From positions 1 to 64,000 of the forward strand of contig BQJP01000012.1 of the NCBI GenBank assembly GCA_021604765.1: a stretch of DNA of 64,000 nt, given 5' to 3'. The notes under the pieces are model-generated. The model saw nothing but the letters and a program-made list of their open reading frames with translations, was not told the DNA's origin and ran no database searches. The position numbers were made by a program, and so were the translations under genes. The stretch comes from Thermodesulfobacteriota bacterium. GTDB lineage: Bacteria; Desulfobacterota_D; UBA1144; Nemesobacterales; UBA2774. This document shows positions 16,901 through 25,182 of the stretch, one piece after another (the stretch's first letter is position 1; each line of letters opens with the position of its first letter).

Positions 16901-17521
16901 TTATTTAAAGTATACGCAGTAATGAAGCAGTTTCTTGTCTAGAGTATTGTCCTCCAGCTCATAGTTCCTTCCAAATGATTGAAGCTCGCTAAAGTCAAAG
17001 TTCTTGGGGAGTCTTATCACTACCGAGTCTGTAATTGAAAATGCTAGTTTCAGCAATATGGTCCCATCCGGCTCGAAATCTGTTAACTGAAACTTTTCTC
17101 TTTTGTTGTAATCAACCCCTCCCCATGGAGGATCTAAAAAAATGGTATCTGCTTTCAAAGTAGTCAGTAGTTCTAATGAGTCTCCGTTAATGAATTCAAT
17201 CCGATCCGAAACCTCGAATAGCGATGCATTATATTTTGCCATCTCTAATCTAGATTGATCTTTTTCAATGGAAACTACACTTTTGCCTGCCCTGGCAAAA
17301 CCAATTGCTGAGCCTCCTAAACCGCAAAAAGCATCAAGTATTAAATCCCCAGGAGTTCTCTCGGCTATTTCAAGAGCGACTGACTCAAGGGCAAGGGAAT
17401 AGAGTCCCTCTTCATCAAGCTTCATGCTTTTTTCCCTATCAGATAAGCGGTCCCAGTAGTGTTGAAGATCGGAACCAAGAGGACATATATCATTGGCTTG
17501 AATTTTTCTCACCTTTACCAA
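16901..17521 (-). CDS. TGS1-like RNA cap guanine-N2 methyltransferase-family protein
   Basis: A 206-residue SAM-dependent methyltransferase. Residues 20-50 (HYWDRLSDREKSMKLDEEGL...) resemble the N-terminal motif of trimethylguanosine synthase (K/HYW..R..L....LD.EG), motif I is LDAFCGLGG (62-70), and the catalytic motif is DPPWGG (130-135), the form used by TGS1 rather than NPPY. Bacteria have no m7G-capped snRNA, so the true substrate is unknown; RNA or another guanine-containing target is possible. Its start lies 32 bases inside the end of the glycosidase gene, on the same strand, implying co-transcription. Confidence 0.75.
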   Translation of the reverse strand: MVKVRKIQANDICPLGSDLQHYWDRLSDREKSMKLDEEGLYSLALESVALEIAERTPGDLILDAFCGLGGSAIGFARAGKSVVSIEKDQSRLEMAKYNASLFEVSDRIEFINGDSLELLTTLKADTIFLDPPWGGVDYNKREKFQLTDFEPDGTILLKLAFSITDSVVIRLPKNFDFSELQSFGRNYELEDNTLDKKLLHYCVYFK

Positions 17522-18593
17522 ACCATCCGGATATTACCTTTTCAGCTTCTTTACCATATGGGGTAAAACCCTTCTCATTATTTCCCTTCTCATAGCTATT
17601 CATATCTGTAAAATATTTCCAGATAAATATCCCTGCTAAATAGGGTTTATCCTTAAATGCAATTGAAGTAGCTTCAAAGGCTAGCGCTTGTTCTTCTTGA
17701 CTGGTTTTACCTTTTTGTTCCCACTCCCATGGTTTTATTGCCGTGCCCTCAACTGATTTAAATCCGATTTCAGTGAAGATAATTTGCTTTCCATATTTAT
17801 CTGCTAAGGATTTGATTTGTGGCTCGTATTTTTCCCACCCTTTTGTAAGCTCCTCTAAACTTGGTTTGGCTTTATCCGTAAGGGGAAAATACGCATCAAT
17901 CCCAATGTAATCCAAATCATCCCAGAACTTGATCTTTTGTGCGTTCATTCCCTCCGCGGCATATGTAAGTTTCCCGCTATATAGTTCTCTTATCTTCGCA
18001 ATAATTCTTCCCCATTCATCAGTATATTTAGAGACACCTACAAGCTCAGTACCCACAACCAACATTTCAGTCCCTGTTCTTTCTGCAATCTCTGCCTCTG
18101 CTAAAATAAATTCACTGTAACTCTCAAACCATTTCTTTCTTTTCTTCGGATCATCAAAATCTATCTTGCTTCTCCAGTTATCAGGGTCAAGATCATGTCC
18201 CCCTATCCAAATATGTGGTTTCAGCATGACTTTAAAACCCATATCATGAAGGTTGCGAATCTCATTCTCAACAAATTGAGGTGCCATCGATGGGTCTCCA
18301 CCAATATATATCTTCACATCTTTACGGTTACGCATATAAGCAAAAGTATTTAGCTGAACGTAGTTATAGCCTATAGAGCTAAGATGTTTATGCATATCAA
18401 TTGATAAAGTTGACCCGTACCCGTTTCCAATTCTGTGGATATGGGCTAAAACTGCACCTTTGTATTTAAGTTCTTTTGTATCACTATTATCAGGAACTTT
18501 TATTGTCGAGGAGATTGTAAATATAAGTGCTGCTGGAATTACCACAAATAGGACAAGATATCTTGTAAATGTCAGATTTTGAAGATAGGACAT
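17490..18593 (-). CDS. Membrane-anchored GH113-like glycoside hydrolase
   Basis: A 367-residue protein with one N-terminal hydrophobic helix (about 11-30; signal anchor) and an exported TIM-barrel domain of the glycosidase-like GH113 type. The two candidate catalytic acids are E183 in VVGTEL and E275 in FTEIGF, with LKPHIWIGG (124-132) and DYIGIDAYFPL between or before them. Characterised GH113 members are endo-beta-mannanases, but many homologues are uncharacterised, so the glycan is not predicted. The only close neighbour is the overlapping TGS1-like gene. Confidence 0.72.
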   Translation of the reverse strand: MSYLQNLTFTRYLVLFVVIPAALIFTISSTIKVPDNSDTKELKYKGAVLAHIHRIGNGYGSTLSIDMHKHLSSIGYNYVQLNTFAYMRNRKDVKIYIGGDPSMAPQFVENEIRNLHDMGFKVMLKPHIWIGGHDLDPDNWRSKIDFDDPKKRKKWFESYSEFILAEAEIAERTGTEMLVVGTELVGVSKYTDEWGRIIAKIRELYSGKLTYAAEGMNAQKIKFWDDLDYIGIDAYFPLTDKAKPSLEELTKGWEKYEPQIKSLADKYGKQIIFTEIGFKSVEGTAIKPWEWEQKGKTSQEEQALAFEATSIAFKDKPYLAGIFIWKYFTDMNSYEKGNNEKGFTPYGKEAEKVISGWFGKGEKNSSQ

Positions 18594-18662
18594 ACCTATT
18601 AAATTACCTTCAGGGGATTAAATTTTAAACAACAAATATCAAACATATAAATTATGATGTGA

Positions 18663-20024
18663 TTAAACAGCTTTGGTTTTTCTCTCAAGAAATATCCAAG
18701 CGATAATAAGAACGAGCAAAGTAAATAATCCCGTAGTCATAAAAACGATCTTATAAGTATGAATCTCTCTTAACAAAGCGCTAAGTACTGACAAACCGAT
18801 AGTAGCTCCAAAAATCTGAGCCGTCAGAACAATCCCACTTGCCTGACCTTGTTTCTCAACAGGGACCGAGTTCATAACTGCTACCAATGCCGGTGCAAAC
18901 ATCCAGGCAACAGATATACCCCATATCAATAGTGTAGGAACGAGAAATAAGTATCGATCTGTGCCTACAGTTAACCCCATAAGAGTAAGCGCTATCGCAG
19001 CCAGAAATAATCCCACTAGAACCGGATTCCTAGCGCCATATTTATCCGTCGCATTCCCAGCTAGCACTGCCATAATTGGAATGGGCAACATTGCCGGTAT
19101 TAGCGCAACACCCGCTTTTAATGGGTCCATCTTTAAAACTTCTTGTAAATAAAGTGCTCCGAAAACAATCACCGCAATCTTGGTAAACTGACCGGTAAAG
19201 ATAACGAGATTTGAAGACGAGAAAGTCCCGTTTTTAAAAAGGTCTATCTCGATCAAGGGTTCTCTTACCTTAAGCTCAAATATATAAAACAACGCTAAGA
19301 AAAGAGCTGCAATTATAAAGAGGCCTATTATTAGGGTGGAACCCCACCCCCACTCGGCTCCCTGCATTATTGCAAGAACTAGAGAACTGATACCAATAAC
19401 GAGTGTGATCAGTCCGGCAACATCTATTCGGGGACGTGGTATATTCAAGTCAGGCTCCCGCCAAGCAAGCCAAAAAATGAACGCTATTATTAAGATTATG
19501 GGAAAGTTTATCCAGAATATCCATCTCCATGATATGTCGTTGGTAAGATATCCCCCGATGAGTGGTCCGGAGGCACTACAGCTTGAACCTATTGCGCCGT
19601 ATATACCCATTGCCTTTCCCCTCTGTTCGACAGGAAAAGTAAGGGCTAATAGAGCCATGGAAGCGGGGAAAATTATAGCGGCCCCTAATCCCTGTAATGC
19701 TCTTGTGGTTAGTATCCAAGTTGAGCTCTCCGCAAAACCGGCAGCAAGTGAGAATATTCCAAATACCAGAACACCCGCAATAAATAGTGTTTTATAACCA
19801 ATTACATCACCCAGTTTTCCACCTACTGCGATGAACCCTGCAATCACTAGAAGGTATGAGTTGATGATCCAGTGAGATTGCAGCACATTCATTGAGAGAT
19901 CATGCTGCATTGTAGGCAGTGAAACAGCAACTATTGTCTCATCAAGCATGATAAGCCCGAAAGCCAGACTAGCCACTGAGAGAATAATCCATTTCCTGTT
20001 TTGATCGTTGATCAAAAAAACCAC
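18663..20024 (-). CDS. MFS exporter, DHA2 (EmrB/QacA-like) family
   Basis: A 453-residue major facilitator with the DHA2 motif LDETIVAVSLP in the first helix (about residues 27-37), the cytoplasmic loop motif GGKLGDVIGYK, RALQGLGAAIIFPASMAL in helix 4 and the antiporter motif C-like GSSCSASGPLIGGYL. The hydrophobic pattern fits 14 helices. It starts 21 bases after the flavin monooxygenase gene ends, so the two are probably one transcript; the pump may remove the compound the monooxygenase acts on or makes. The substrate is unknown. Confidence 0.85.
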   Translation of the reverse strand: MVFLINDQNRKWIILSVASLAFGLIMLDETIVAVSLPTMQHDLSMNVLQSHWIINSYLLVIAGFIAVGGKLGDVIGYKTLFIAGVLVFGIFSLAAGFAESSTWILTTRALQGLGAAIIFPASMALLALTFPVEQRGKAMGIYGAIGSSCSASGPLIGGYLTNDISWRWIFWINFPIILIIAFIFWLAWREPDLNIPRPRIDVAGLITLVIGISSLVLAIMQGAEWGWGSTLIIGLFIIAALFLALFYIFELKVREPLIEIDLFKNGTFSSSNLVIFTGQFTKIAVIVFGALYLQEVLKMDPLKAGVALIPAMLPIPIMAVLAGNATDKYGARNPVLVGLFLAAIALTLMGLTVGTDRYLFLVPTLLIWGISVAWMFAPALVAVMNSVPVEKQGQASGIVLTAQIFGATIGLSVLSALLREIHTYKIVFMTTGLFTLLVLIIAWIFLERKTKAV

Positions 20025-20045
20025 CCCGTAGTTTAAAATTAGATT

Positions 20046-21707
20046 CTAATTAAATATCGTTACCAGATACTCAAGCAAGTCAGATGCGCTTGCCGGCTGA
20101 TTACGAAAGGCAATATAGCCGTCAGGGCGAATTAAGTAGATGCTTGCTTTTGCAGCACCAAAATCTTTATGCATATTGTGACCAGTATCAATCCAGGTTG
20201 ATGGAACCTCTGGAAGTCCATCTGGAGTTTCTTTTGAGCCAATAAGCAAATGAGTTTCGATCAAGCTTCCGTATTCTTTAACTGACTCAACTATCTTAGA
20301 GAGCTCCTGGATCTCCATATCTTCAGGCTCAGCTCCAGTAAAAATCAGGAGCTCATGTTCGGAGCCACTTAAAAGATTATATAATTCAGTTGGGCTTGAG
20401 CCGTCTACACTCTTAAGACTATAGTCTTTGAACCTTTCTCCGGCTTTTAAGTCGTGACCATGAGGAACATAACCCTCTACTTCTTTTGATTCAAACCATC
20501 TTTCATCAACTATAGGACTGTCTTTGTAATGAAACTCAAGCTGTGTAAGTGTGCTTACAATCTTTTCCTGCACAGGGGTAATTTTTGATAAAATTCCAAC
20601 CATTTTATTTCTGATTACACTAATAACCGGGTTATGAATAGTTGCCATTTTCGTAGCTGTATCTGTAAGCCCCACTACCTCCTTCCCAATCCGGTGCCTC
20701 TCAGTGTTGTAGCTATCTAAGAGTCTTTCTTGGGATTTGCCTTTGAGAACCAGTGCCAATTTCCAAGCTAGATTGTAAGCATCTTGCATACCTGTGTTCA
20801 TACCCTGTCCACCCATTGGGCTGTGGATATGTGCTGCATCGCCGCATAGAAAAACTCTGCCCTCACTGTACTTATCTACCATTCTATGATGGAGCTTAAA
20901 GTACGCAAGCCAATTAGGTTCTGAAATTCCATTGTGCTGGATTCCTCTTTCCTCCATAAGTCTGTGTACATCATCTATAACTGGAAGAGCCATCTCTTCA
21001 TCAATTGGAGCATTCTCGAGCTCGAACATTAACCTCCCTCTATCCTCACGAAGTGGAAAATAAGCAGTTACTCCAGTTGGGTGTATGAAAATCGACAAAT
21101 GAAAAGTAGGGTATTTCCAATCTATATTACAATCAGCGAGGAGCCAGTAATTAGGGTATGGGGCTCCTTTGAATTCAAAATTGAGCTGGTGCCTTGTAAT
21201 ACTATGCGCACCGTCACATCCCACAAGATACTTAAAATTAAAATCTTCTCTGGAGCCATATTGGTTTTTAATAGTTGCAACCACACCATCTTCTGTTTGT
21301 TTAATTCTATTAAGTTCAGCATTGCGCTCTACTTCTATTCCATAACTAAGCAGGTGTTCATGTAATATTTTCTCAGTATCACTTTGAGCCAGCATTAACA
21401 CAAAAGGATATTTGCTCTCTATGTTATCGAACTTAACGCTAGCCAAAGGCTCTCCACAATCATACATATCAAAGGCGTTACATGCATTTCCCTGGTTTAG
21501 AAATGTGCCTACTATGCCCATGTTTTCCAGTAGCTCAAGCGTTCTCGGATGAATCCCAAAAGCCTTTGATTTATCAGTCGGGGCAAGCGCTTTATCTATA
21601 ATTCTGGGAGTGATACCATGACGAAGTAGCTCACAAGCTAGAGTAAGGCCTGTGGGTCCCGCACCTACTATCAATACATCTGCATTAGAATTGTTAGAAA
21701 AAGTCAT
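20046..21707 (-). CDS. FAD-dependent aromatic-ring monooxygenase (PheA/MhpA-like)
   Basis: A 553-residue group A flavoprotein hydroxylase. ADVLIVGAGPTGLTLACELL is the N-terminal dinucleotide-binding motif, VGCDGAHS is the DG motif, and GRVFLCGDAAHIHSPMGGQG is the FAD ribityl-binding motif. A thioredoxin-like C-terminal domain of about 150 residues ends with RPDGYIAFR, as in phenol and 3-(3-hydroxyphenyl)propionate hydroxylases and rifampicin monooxygenases. I start it at the ATG at 21707 because GGAGG lies seven bases upstream; 27 extra in-frame codons before that have no ribosome site. An MFS exporter gene follows directly. The substrate is not readable. Confidence 0.85.
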   Translation of the reverse strand: MTFSNNSNADVLIVGAGPTGLTLACELLRHGITPRIIDKALAPTDKSKAFGIHPRTLELLENMGIVGTFLNQGNACNAFDMYDCGEPLASVKFDNIESKYPFVLMLAQSDTEKILHEHLLSYGIEVERNAELNRIKQTEDGVVATIKNQYGSREDFNFKYLVGCDGAHSITRHQLNFEFKGAPYPNYWLLADCNIDWKYPTFHLSIFIHPTGVTAYFPLREDRGRLMFELENAPIDEEMALPVIDDVHRLMEERGIQHNGISEPNWLAYFKLHHRMVDKYSEGRVFLCGDAAHIHSPMGGQGMNTGMQDAYNLAWKLALVLKGKSQERLLDSYNTERHRIGKEVVGLTDTATKMATIHNPVISVIRNKMVGILSKITPVQEKIVSTLTQLEFHYKDSPIVDERWFESKEVEGYVPHGHDLKAGERFKDYSLKSVDGSSPTELYNLLSGSEHELLIFTGAEPEDMEIQELSKIVESVKEYGSLIETHLLIGSKETPDGLPEVPSTWIDTGHNMHKDFGAAKASIYLIRPDGYIAFRNQPASASDLLEYLVTIFN

Positions 21708-21736
21708 GTGCAACCCTCCGTAGTATCTGAATTGTG

Positions 21737-22300
21737 CTAAAAGTTCTGAACTCTTTTTATTACTGCCTGTGCTCTTGGAAACATCCAAAAACTCAACCCA
21801 AGTGAAACAATACCGAACGGAACGATTCTTGAAACATCGTCATATATAAAGGATATTGCAGATCCGAATATGACTATAAGTTCATTTAATATTAAGGTTA
21901 GAATCGTAATTTTTTGAAGCTCAAATATTAGGGAATATATTTTTAACTCATCTGAGGAAAGAGACTTAAGCTGGGCAAGCTTAGTTTGATCAATTTCTTT
22001 AGTCCTAGGATTTTTAGCCAACAGATCGATATCAACATCTTTCTTCAAGAAGCTCTTCAAGTTATTGTCAGAAAGTGCATGGCGATAATAGAAAATTGAT
22101 CCAATAGCACACGCTGCTGCAAGAATGTATATCAAATAATCTACTACGCTTGCAGAAGAGATCGCTAAAGCTTTATCGCCGCCTAAAACGAGATAGACAA
22201 AAGCAATATAAAAAATTATGGAACCTACGATAACGAACCAAATTATGTTCTGTACAAGTATTGCTGGACGAATTAATTCTCTTAGCTCATCTGATATCAT
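21737..22300 (-). CDS. Small membrane protein of unknown function
   Basis: I do not recognise a family. The 187-residue product has hydrophobic segments at about residues 17-39, 50-70, 128-148 and 153-175, giving four membrane helices. A charged cytoplasmic-type stretch of about 50 residues (75-125, rich in Lys, Asp and Glu) lies between pairs two and three. No ribosome site is obvious before the ATG. It ends 29 bases before the monooxygenase start and could be co-transcribed with it and the MFS gene. Confidence 0.6.
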   Translation of the reverse strand: MISDELRELIRPAILVQNIIWFVIVGSIIFYIAFVYLVLGGDKALAISSASVVDYLIYILAAACAIGSIFYYRHALSDNNLKSFLKKDVDIDLLAKNPRTKEIDQTKLAQLKSLSSDELKIYSLIFELQKITILTLILNELIVIFGSAISFIYDDVSRIVPFGIVSLGLSFWMFPRAQAVIKRVQNF

Positions 22301-22392
22301 ATTTGTCTACTTGTATATTGCCTTTGATGTGGATTATACACAGAATCCGCATTACAAGAAAATTGAGTTGGTACTAATCACTTTTGATAAGA

Positions 22393-23502
22393 TTATTTAC
22401 CGCTATTTTGCGGATTAGAATTATTTTGTCCCATAAATTGGGAAAGAGTCCCTTTGGGGTTAATGATGCCTTTTAATTGAACATAATTTATAGTAACAAA
22501 GAATGCTCCGTCTGAATATGGACCTACTGCGTATGGAGCAAAAGCAAACTGAATGCCACGCGGAGAAAGTGCAAACGGACCAATTTCATCCTCTTTGAGT
22601 GATGTTATCTCTCCATTGACGACCCATCCAGCTTTTTGTTTCTTAAGGTCCTTTATAATTAGGTCAGATATAACGCTTACATAATCTGTCTTTTCTTTAA
22701 AAAGATCTGATAGTTTTAGGAGTTTGGAATCTCCGTCTTTAATAGAATAGTTAGATGATACAAAGTATGTATTTCCATGAGCTCCGCCTGTATATGAATA
22801 AACCTGGCCGGTAAAGCTAATGAGTTCCTCTGAGTAATATTCAATAGAATAATCATAGGTAAATAACCAGGTACTTGTAATTACATCTGTCATGAACCCT
22901 TCTTTAGCATCTTTTTGGTACTCCTCTATTTGAGGCTTCATTCGATCTCTAAGTTTGACAGATACTTTCTGAAGAACCTCATTGTCAGAAATTAGTAAAG
23001 GGTAAGACCATTTAGCTTCACTATACTTACCTTGCTTAATGATAGAGAAATCATAATTGGCTACTTTAGTAAGTTTAATAGGAAGTTTTTCTGAAGTAAC
23101 TTTATCTAAGTAGGTACCATTAATAGTGGTTCCTAAGCCCCCGTTAATTGGGGTAAACTTTGCATTAATATCGCCCTCTTTGTTTGAGAGCGGACCTCTA
23201 GCCTTTAGATTCCCACCCTCACCTCTAACTACTAAATTGATTGTAGATTCATTGGAATTTATTTGCCCTAAAAGAGATCTAACTGCTCCGCCTTTATTTC
23301 CACCCTGTTCATAATAGAAGGAGCCCCTTATATCACTGCCTTCAACTAATATTTCCATCTGTACAGAAAGTTGATATATGGAGGTCTCATCTCCGATCTT
23401 ACCAACGTAGTAATATTTAGCTTCGTCTTTATCTTGAGCAAAAGCTAAAACCGAAGAAAGTAGAAACATTAGAATTGTTAGACACATATAGTGCTTTTTC
23501 AT
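22393..23502 (-). CDS. Exported DUF4163/DUF3298 (RsiV-like) domain protein
   Basis: A 369-residue protein with a signal peptide (hydrophobic 5-20, ending in VLAFA). Residues 22-140 form a beta-rich region of unknown type with repeated Gly and Asn. Residues 150-360 fit the DUF4163 plus DUF3298 pair found in RsiV and in PdaC-type enzymes: FTGQVYSYTGGAHGNTYF and the C-terminal LSPRGIQFAFAPYAVGPYSDGAFFVTI are its signatures. In RsiV this fold binds lysozyme; here it has no anti-sigma region or membrane anchor, so it is likely a free periplasmic protein of unknown ligand. Confidence 0.72.
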   Translation of the reverse strand: MKKHYMCLTILMFLLSSVLAFAQDKDEAKYYYVGKIGDETSIYQLSVQMEILVEGSDIRGSFYYEQGGNKGGAVRSLLGQINSNESTINLVVRGEGGNLKARGPLSNKEGDINAKFTPINGGLGTTINGTYLDKVTSEKLPIKLTKVANYDFSIIKQGKYSEAKWSYPLLISDNEVLQKVSVKLRDRMKPQIEEYQKDAKEGFMTDVITSTWLFTYDYSIEYYSEELISFTGQVYSYTGGAHGNTYFVSSNYSIKDGDSKLLKLSDLFKEKTDYVSVISDLIIKDLKKQKAGWVVNGEITSLKEDEIGPFALSPRGIQFAFAPYAVGPYSDGAFFVTINYVQLKGIINPKGTLSQFMGQNNSNPQNSGK

Positions 23503-23522
23503 ATTATCACTTTTAACTGGAG

Positions 23523-24296
23523 CTAATCATCAAGTGCCAAGATCTCCATCATTTGTCCGTGAACAATGGAATTCGATGCTAAAATTTCTTTGTCGTAAAT
23601 GCTGTATTCATCACCTGTAAAAGTACATACATGACCGCCCGCTTCTTTTAGGATCAATACGGCAGCGGCTGTGTCCCATGGATTTAGCCCAAGCTCCCAA
23701 AAACCGTCAAACCGCCCGCACGCAACATAGCAAAGATCAAGCGCAGCTGAGCCATCGCGCCTGACTGCTCTTGCTCTTCTTATAAAATTCCCGAAGTGTC
23801 TGATATTCGCTTCGACCATCCACTCAACCTCGTGCATGAATCCCGTGCAAACATGACAATGTTCAATTGCATCGGATTTAGAAACACTTATGCGTTCACC
23901 ATTTAAAAAAGCGCCTTTACCCTTCTCGGCGGTAAACATTTCATCTTTCACAGGGTCGTAGACTAATCCAACTTCTACTTCCCCATTTATCTCAAGCGCA
24001 ATAGATATAGAAAAGAATGGGTAAGCATGGGCATAATTTGTAGTTCCGTCTATTGGATCGATTAACCAGACATTGGGAGATGTATTTGAGTCCCTGCCAG
24101 ATTCTTCGGCAAAAATCCCGTGGGAAGGAAAGTTATTTTTTATGTTGGTAATAATAATTTCTTCTGAGAGCTTATCTACTTCAGTAACAAGGCTGTTTTT
24201 GGCTTTAAACTCAATTTCTTTAACTTTTCCCAAGTTTTCTAAAAGAATAACTCCCGCTTCTCGCGCAGTTTTCTCAGCAACTTCCAGATAGTTCAC
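23523..24296 (-). CDS. suhB: Inositol monophosphatase-family phosphatase
   Basis: A 257-residue Mg-dependent, Li-sensitive-type phosphatase. Metal ligands are visible in IFAEESG (E64/E65), WLIDPIDGTTNYAH (DPIDGT at 80-85) and the late LNPWDTAAAVLILKEAGG. In bacteria SuhB acts on inositol-1-phosphate and related sugar phosphates, and in E. coli also takes part in rRNA antitermination. The start is a GTG with AGGAG just upstream. It is preceded on the same strand by PspC and followed by the RsiV-like gene. Confidence 0.9.
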   Translation of the reverse strand: MNYLEVAEKTAREAGVILLENLGKVKEIEFKAKNSLVTEVDKLSEEIIITNIKNNFPSHGIFAEESGRDSNTSPNVWLIDPIDGTTNYAHAYPFFSISIALEINGEVEVGLVYDPVKDEMFTAEKGKGAFLNGERISVSKSDAIEHCHVCTGFMHEVEWMVEANIRHFGNFIRRARAVRRDGSAALDLCYVACGRFDGFWELGLNPWDTAAAVLILKEAGGHVCTFTGDEYSIYDKEILASNSIVHGQMMEILALDD

Positions 24297-24384
24297 ATCC
24301 GCTCCTATTTTATAAGTAAATTTTTTAGATCACTCGTTAGTATGTATCGAATTAGTGAGCTAGGTACTATAACTTAATCAGGCG

Positions 24385-24591
24385 CTAATCCTGAGCGCCT
24401 TCAGGAATTATTATCCAGCCAATTATGTAGGCTATTGCAATCGGAATGACTGCAGTTATTAATCCTACAACAACTACGCCCAAACGAATCATTGTAGGGT
24501 CAACTGAAGTCATCTCTCCAATCCCCCCACAAATTCCAGCTATCATCTTATCGTGACTCGAACGATAAAGTTTTCTTACTTTTTCAGCCAT
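24385..24591 (-). CDS. PspC-domain membrane protein
   Basis: A 68-residue protein with a single PspC domain: KLYRSSHDKMIAGICGGIGEMTSVDPTMIRLGVV followed by a hydrophobic helix ending IGWIIIPEG. PspC domains sit in the inner membrane and relate to envelope-stress (phage-shock) responses, but stand-alone short copies are common and often uncharacterised. I start at the ATG at 24591 because a GGGGG stretch eight bases upstream can serve as its ribosome site; five more in-frame codons exist upstream. No pspA or pspB is nearby. Confidence 0.82.
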   Translation of the reverse strand: MAEKVRKLYRSSHDKMIAGICGGIGEMTSVDPTMIRLGVVVVGLITAVIPIAIAYIIGWIIIPEGAQD

Positions 24592-24694
24592 CTCATACAC
24601 CCCCATTTTAGAGTAATAATTAAATTATACCAAATAACCCAAGAATAACCTTAATATTAATTTTTGATCGTTAAGAAGGGATTAATAAGTTTGT

Positions 24695-25165
24695 TCAGTC
24701 CAGAGTTTCTAACATCTTTAATTCGTTGTAATAATTCTCAGATAATAGATCATCCGCTGCTAGAAGATGATCCAAATATAACCTGGTGGGCTTAAGTTGA
24801 TCACGTGTTTTATCTTGTTGGGCAATGTAAGTCTTTATCTCTAAATGCTGGTTGACTTTATATGGAACTCTTAGAATTACCCTGTCATATTCATTGGGAT
24901 AATGTTCATATTTATCTAAATTCAGTATCCCTTTTAAAGTAACTTGATACAAAACACCCTCAACCACAGCATTCTTATCTGGAACTATGTTGGCCGCTCC
25001 GGCGTTTGGGGTCGAAACAGTTTTGTTAAATATTAGGCCATAGCCTGGGAGTATCAAGCGTTGTCTTGAATAAAAAAGAACCCCTCTTTCCCTCATTCTT
25101 TCAGGGTTCATATTAGAACCATATGCGAAATAGTTCACAAGTCGTGTTCGATCAATGTGTTTCAT
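24695..25165 (-). CDS. Gamma-glutamylcyclotransferase-like (AIG2/GGCT fold) protein
   Basis: A 156-residue GGCT-fold protein. FAYGSNM at residues 13-19 is the substrate-loop motif, and the likely catalytic Glu is E87 in LDKYEHYPNEYDR. In characterised members this fold forms 5-oxoproline from gamma-glutamyl amino acids or splits gamma-glutamylamines; which of these applies is not visible. It ends the run of genes downstream of the ABC exporter (17-base gap), so it may share its transcript. Confidence 0.8.
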   Translation of the reverse strand: MKHIDRTRLVNYFAYGSNMNPERMRERGVLFYSRQRLILPGYGLIFNKTVSTPNAGAANIVPDKNAVVEGVLYQVTLKGILNLDKYEHYPNEYDRVILRVPYKVNQHLEIKTYIAQQDKTRDQLKPTRLYLDHLLAADDLLSENYYNELKMLETLD

Positions 25166-25182
25166 TACACTGTGTGTTTAAA

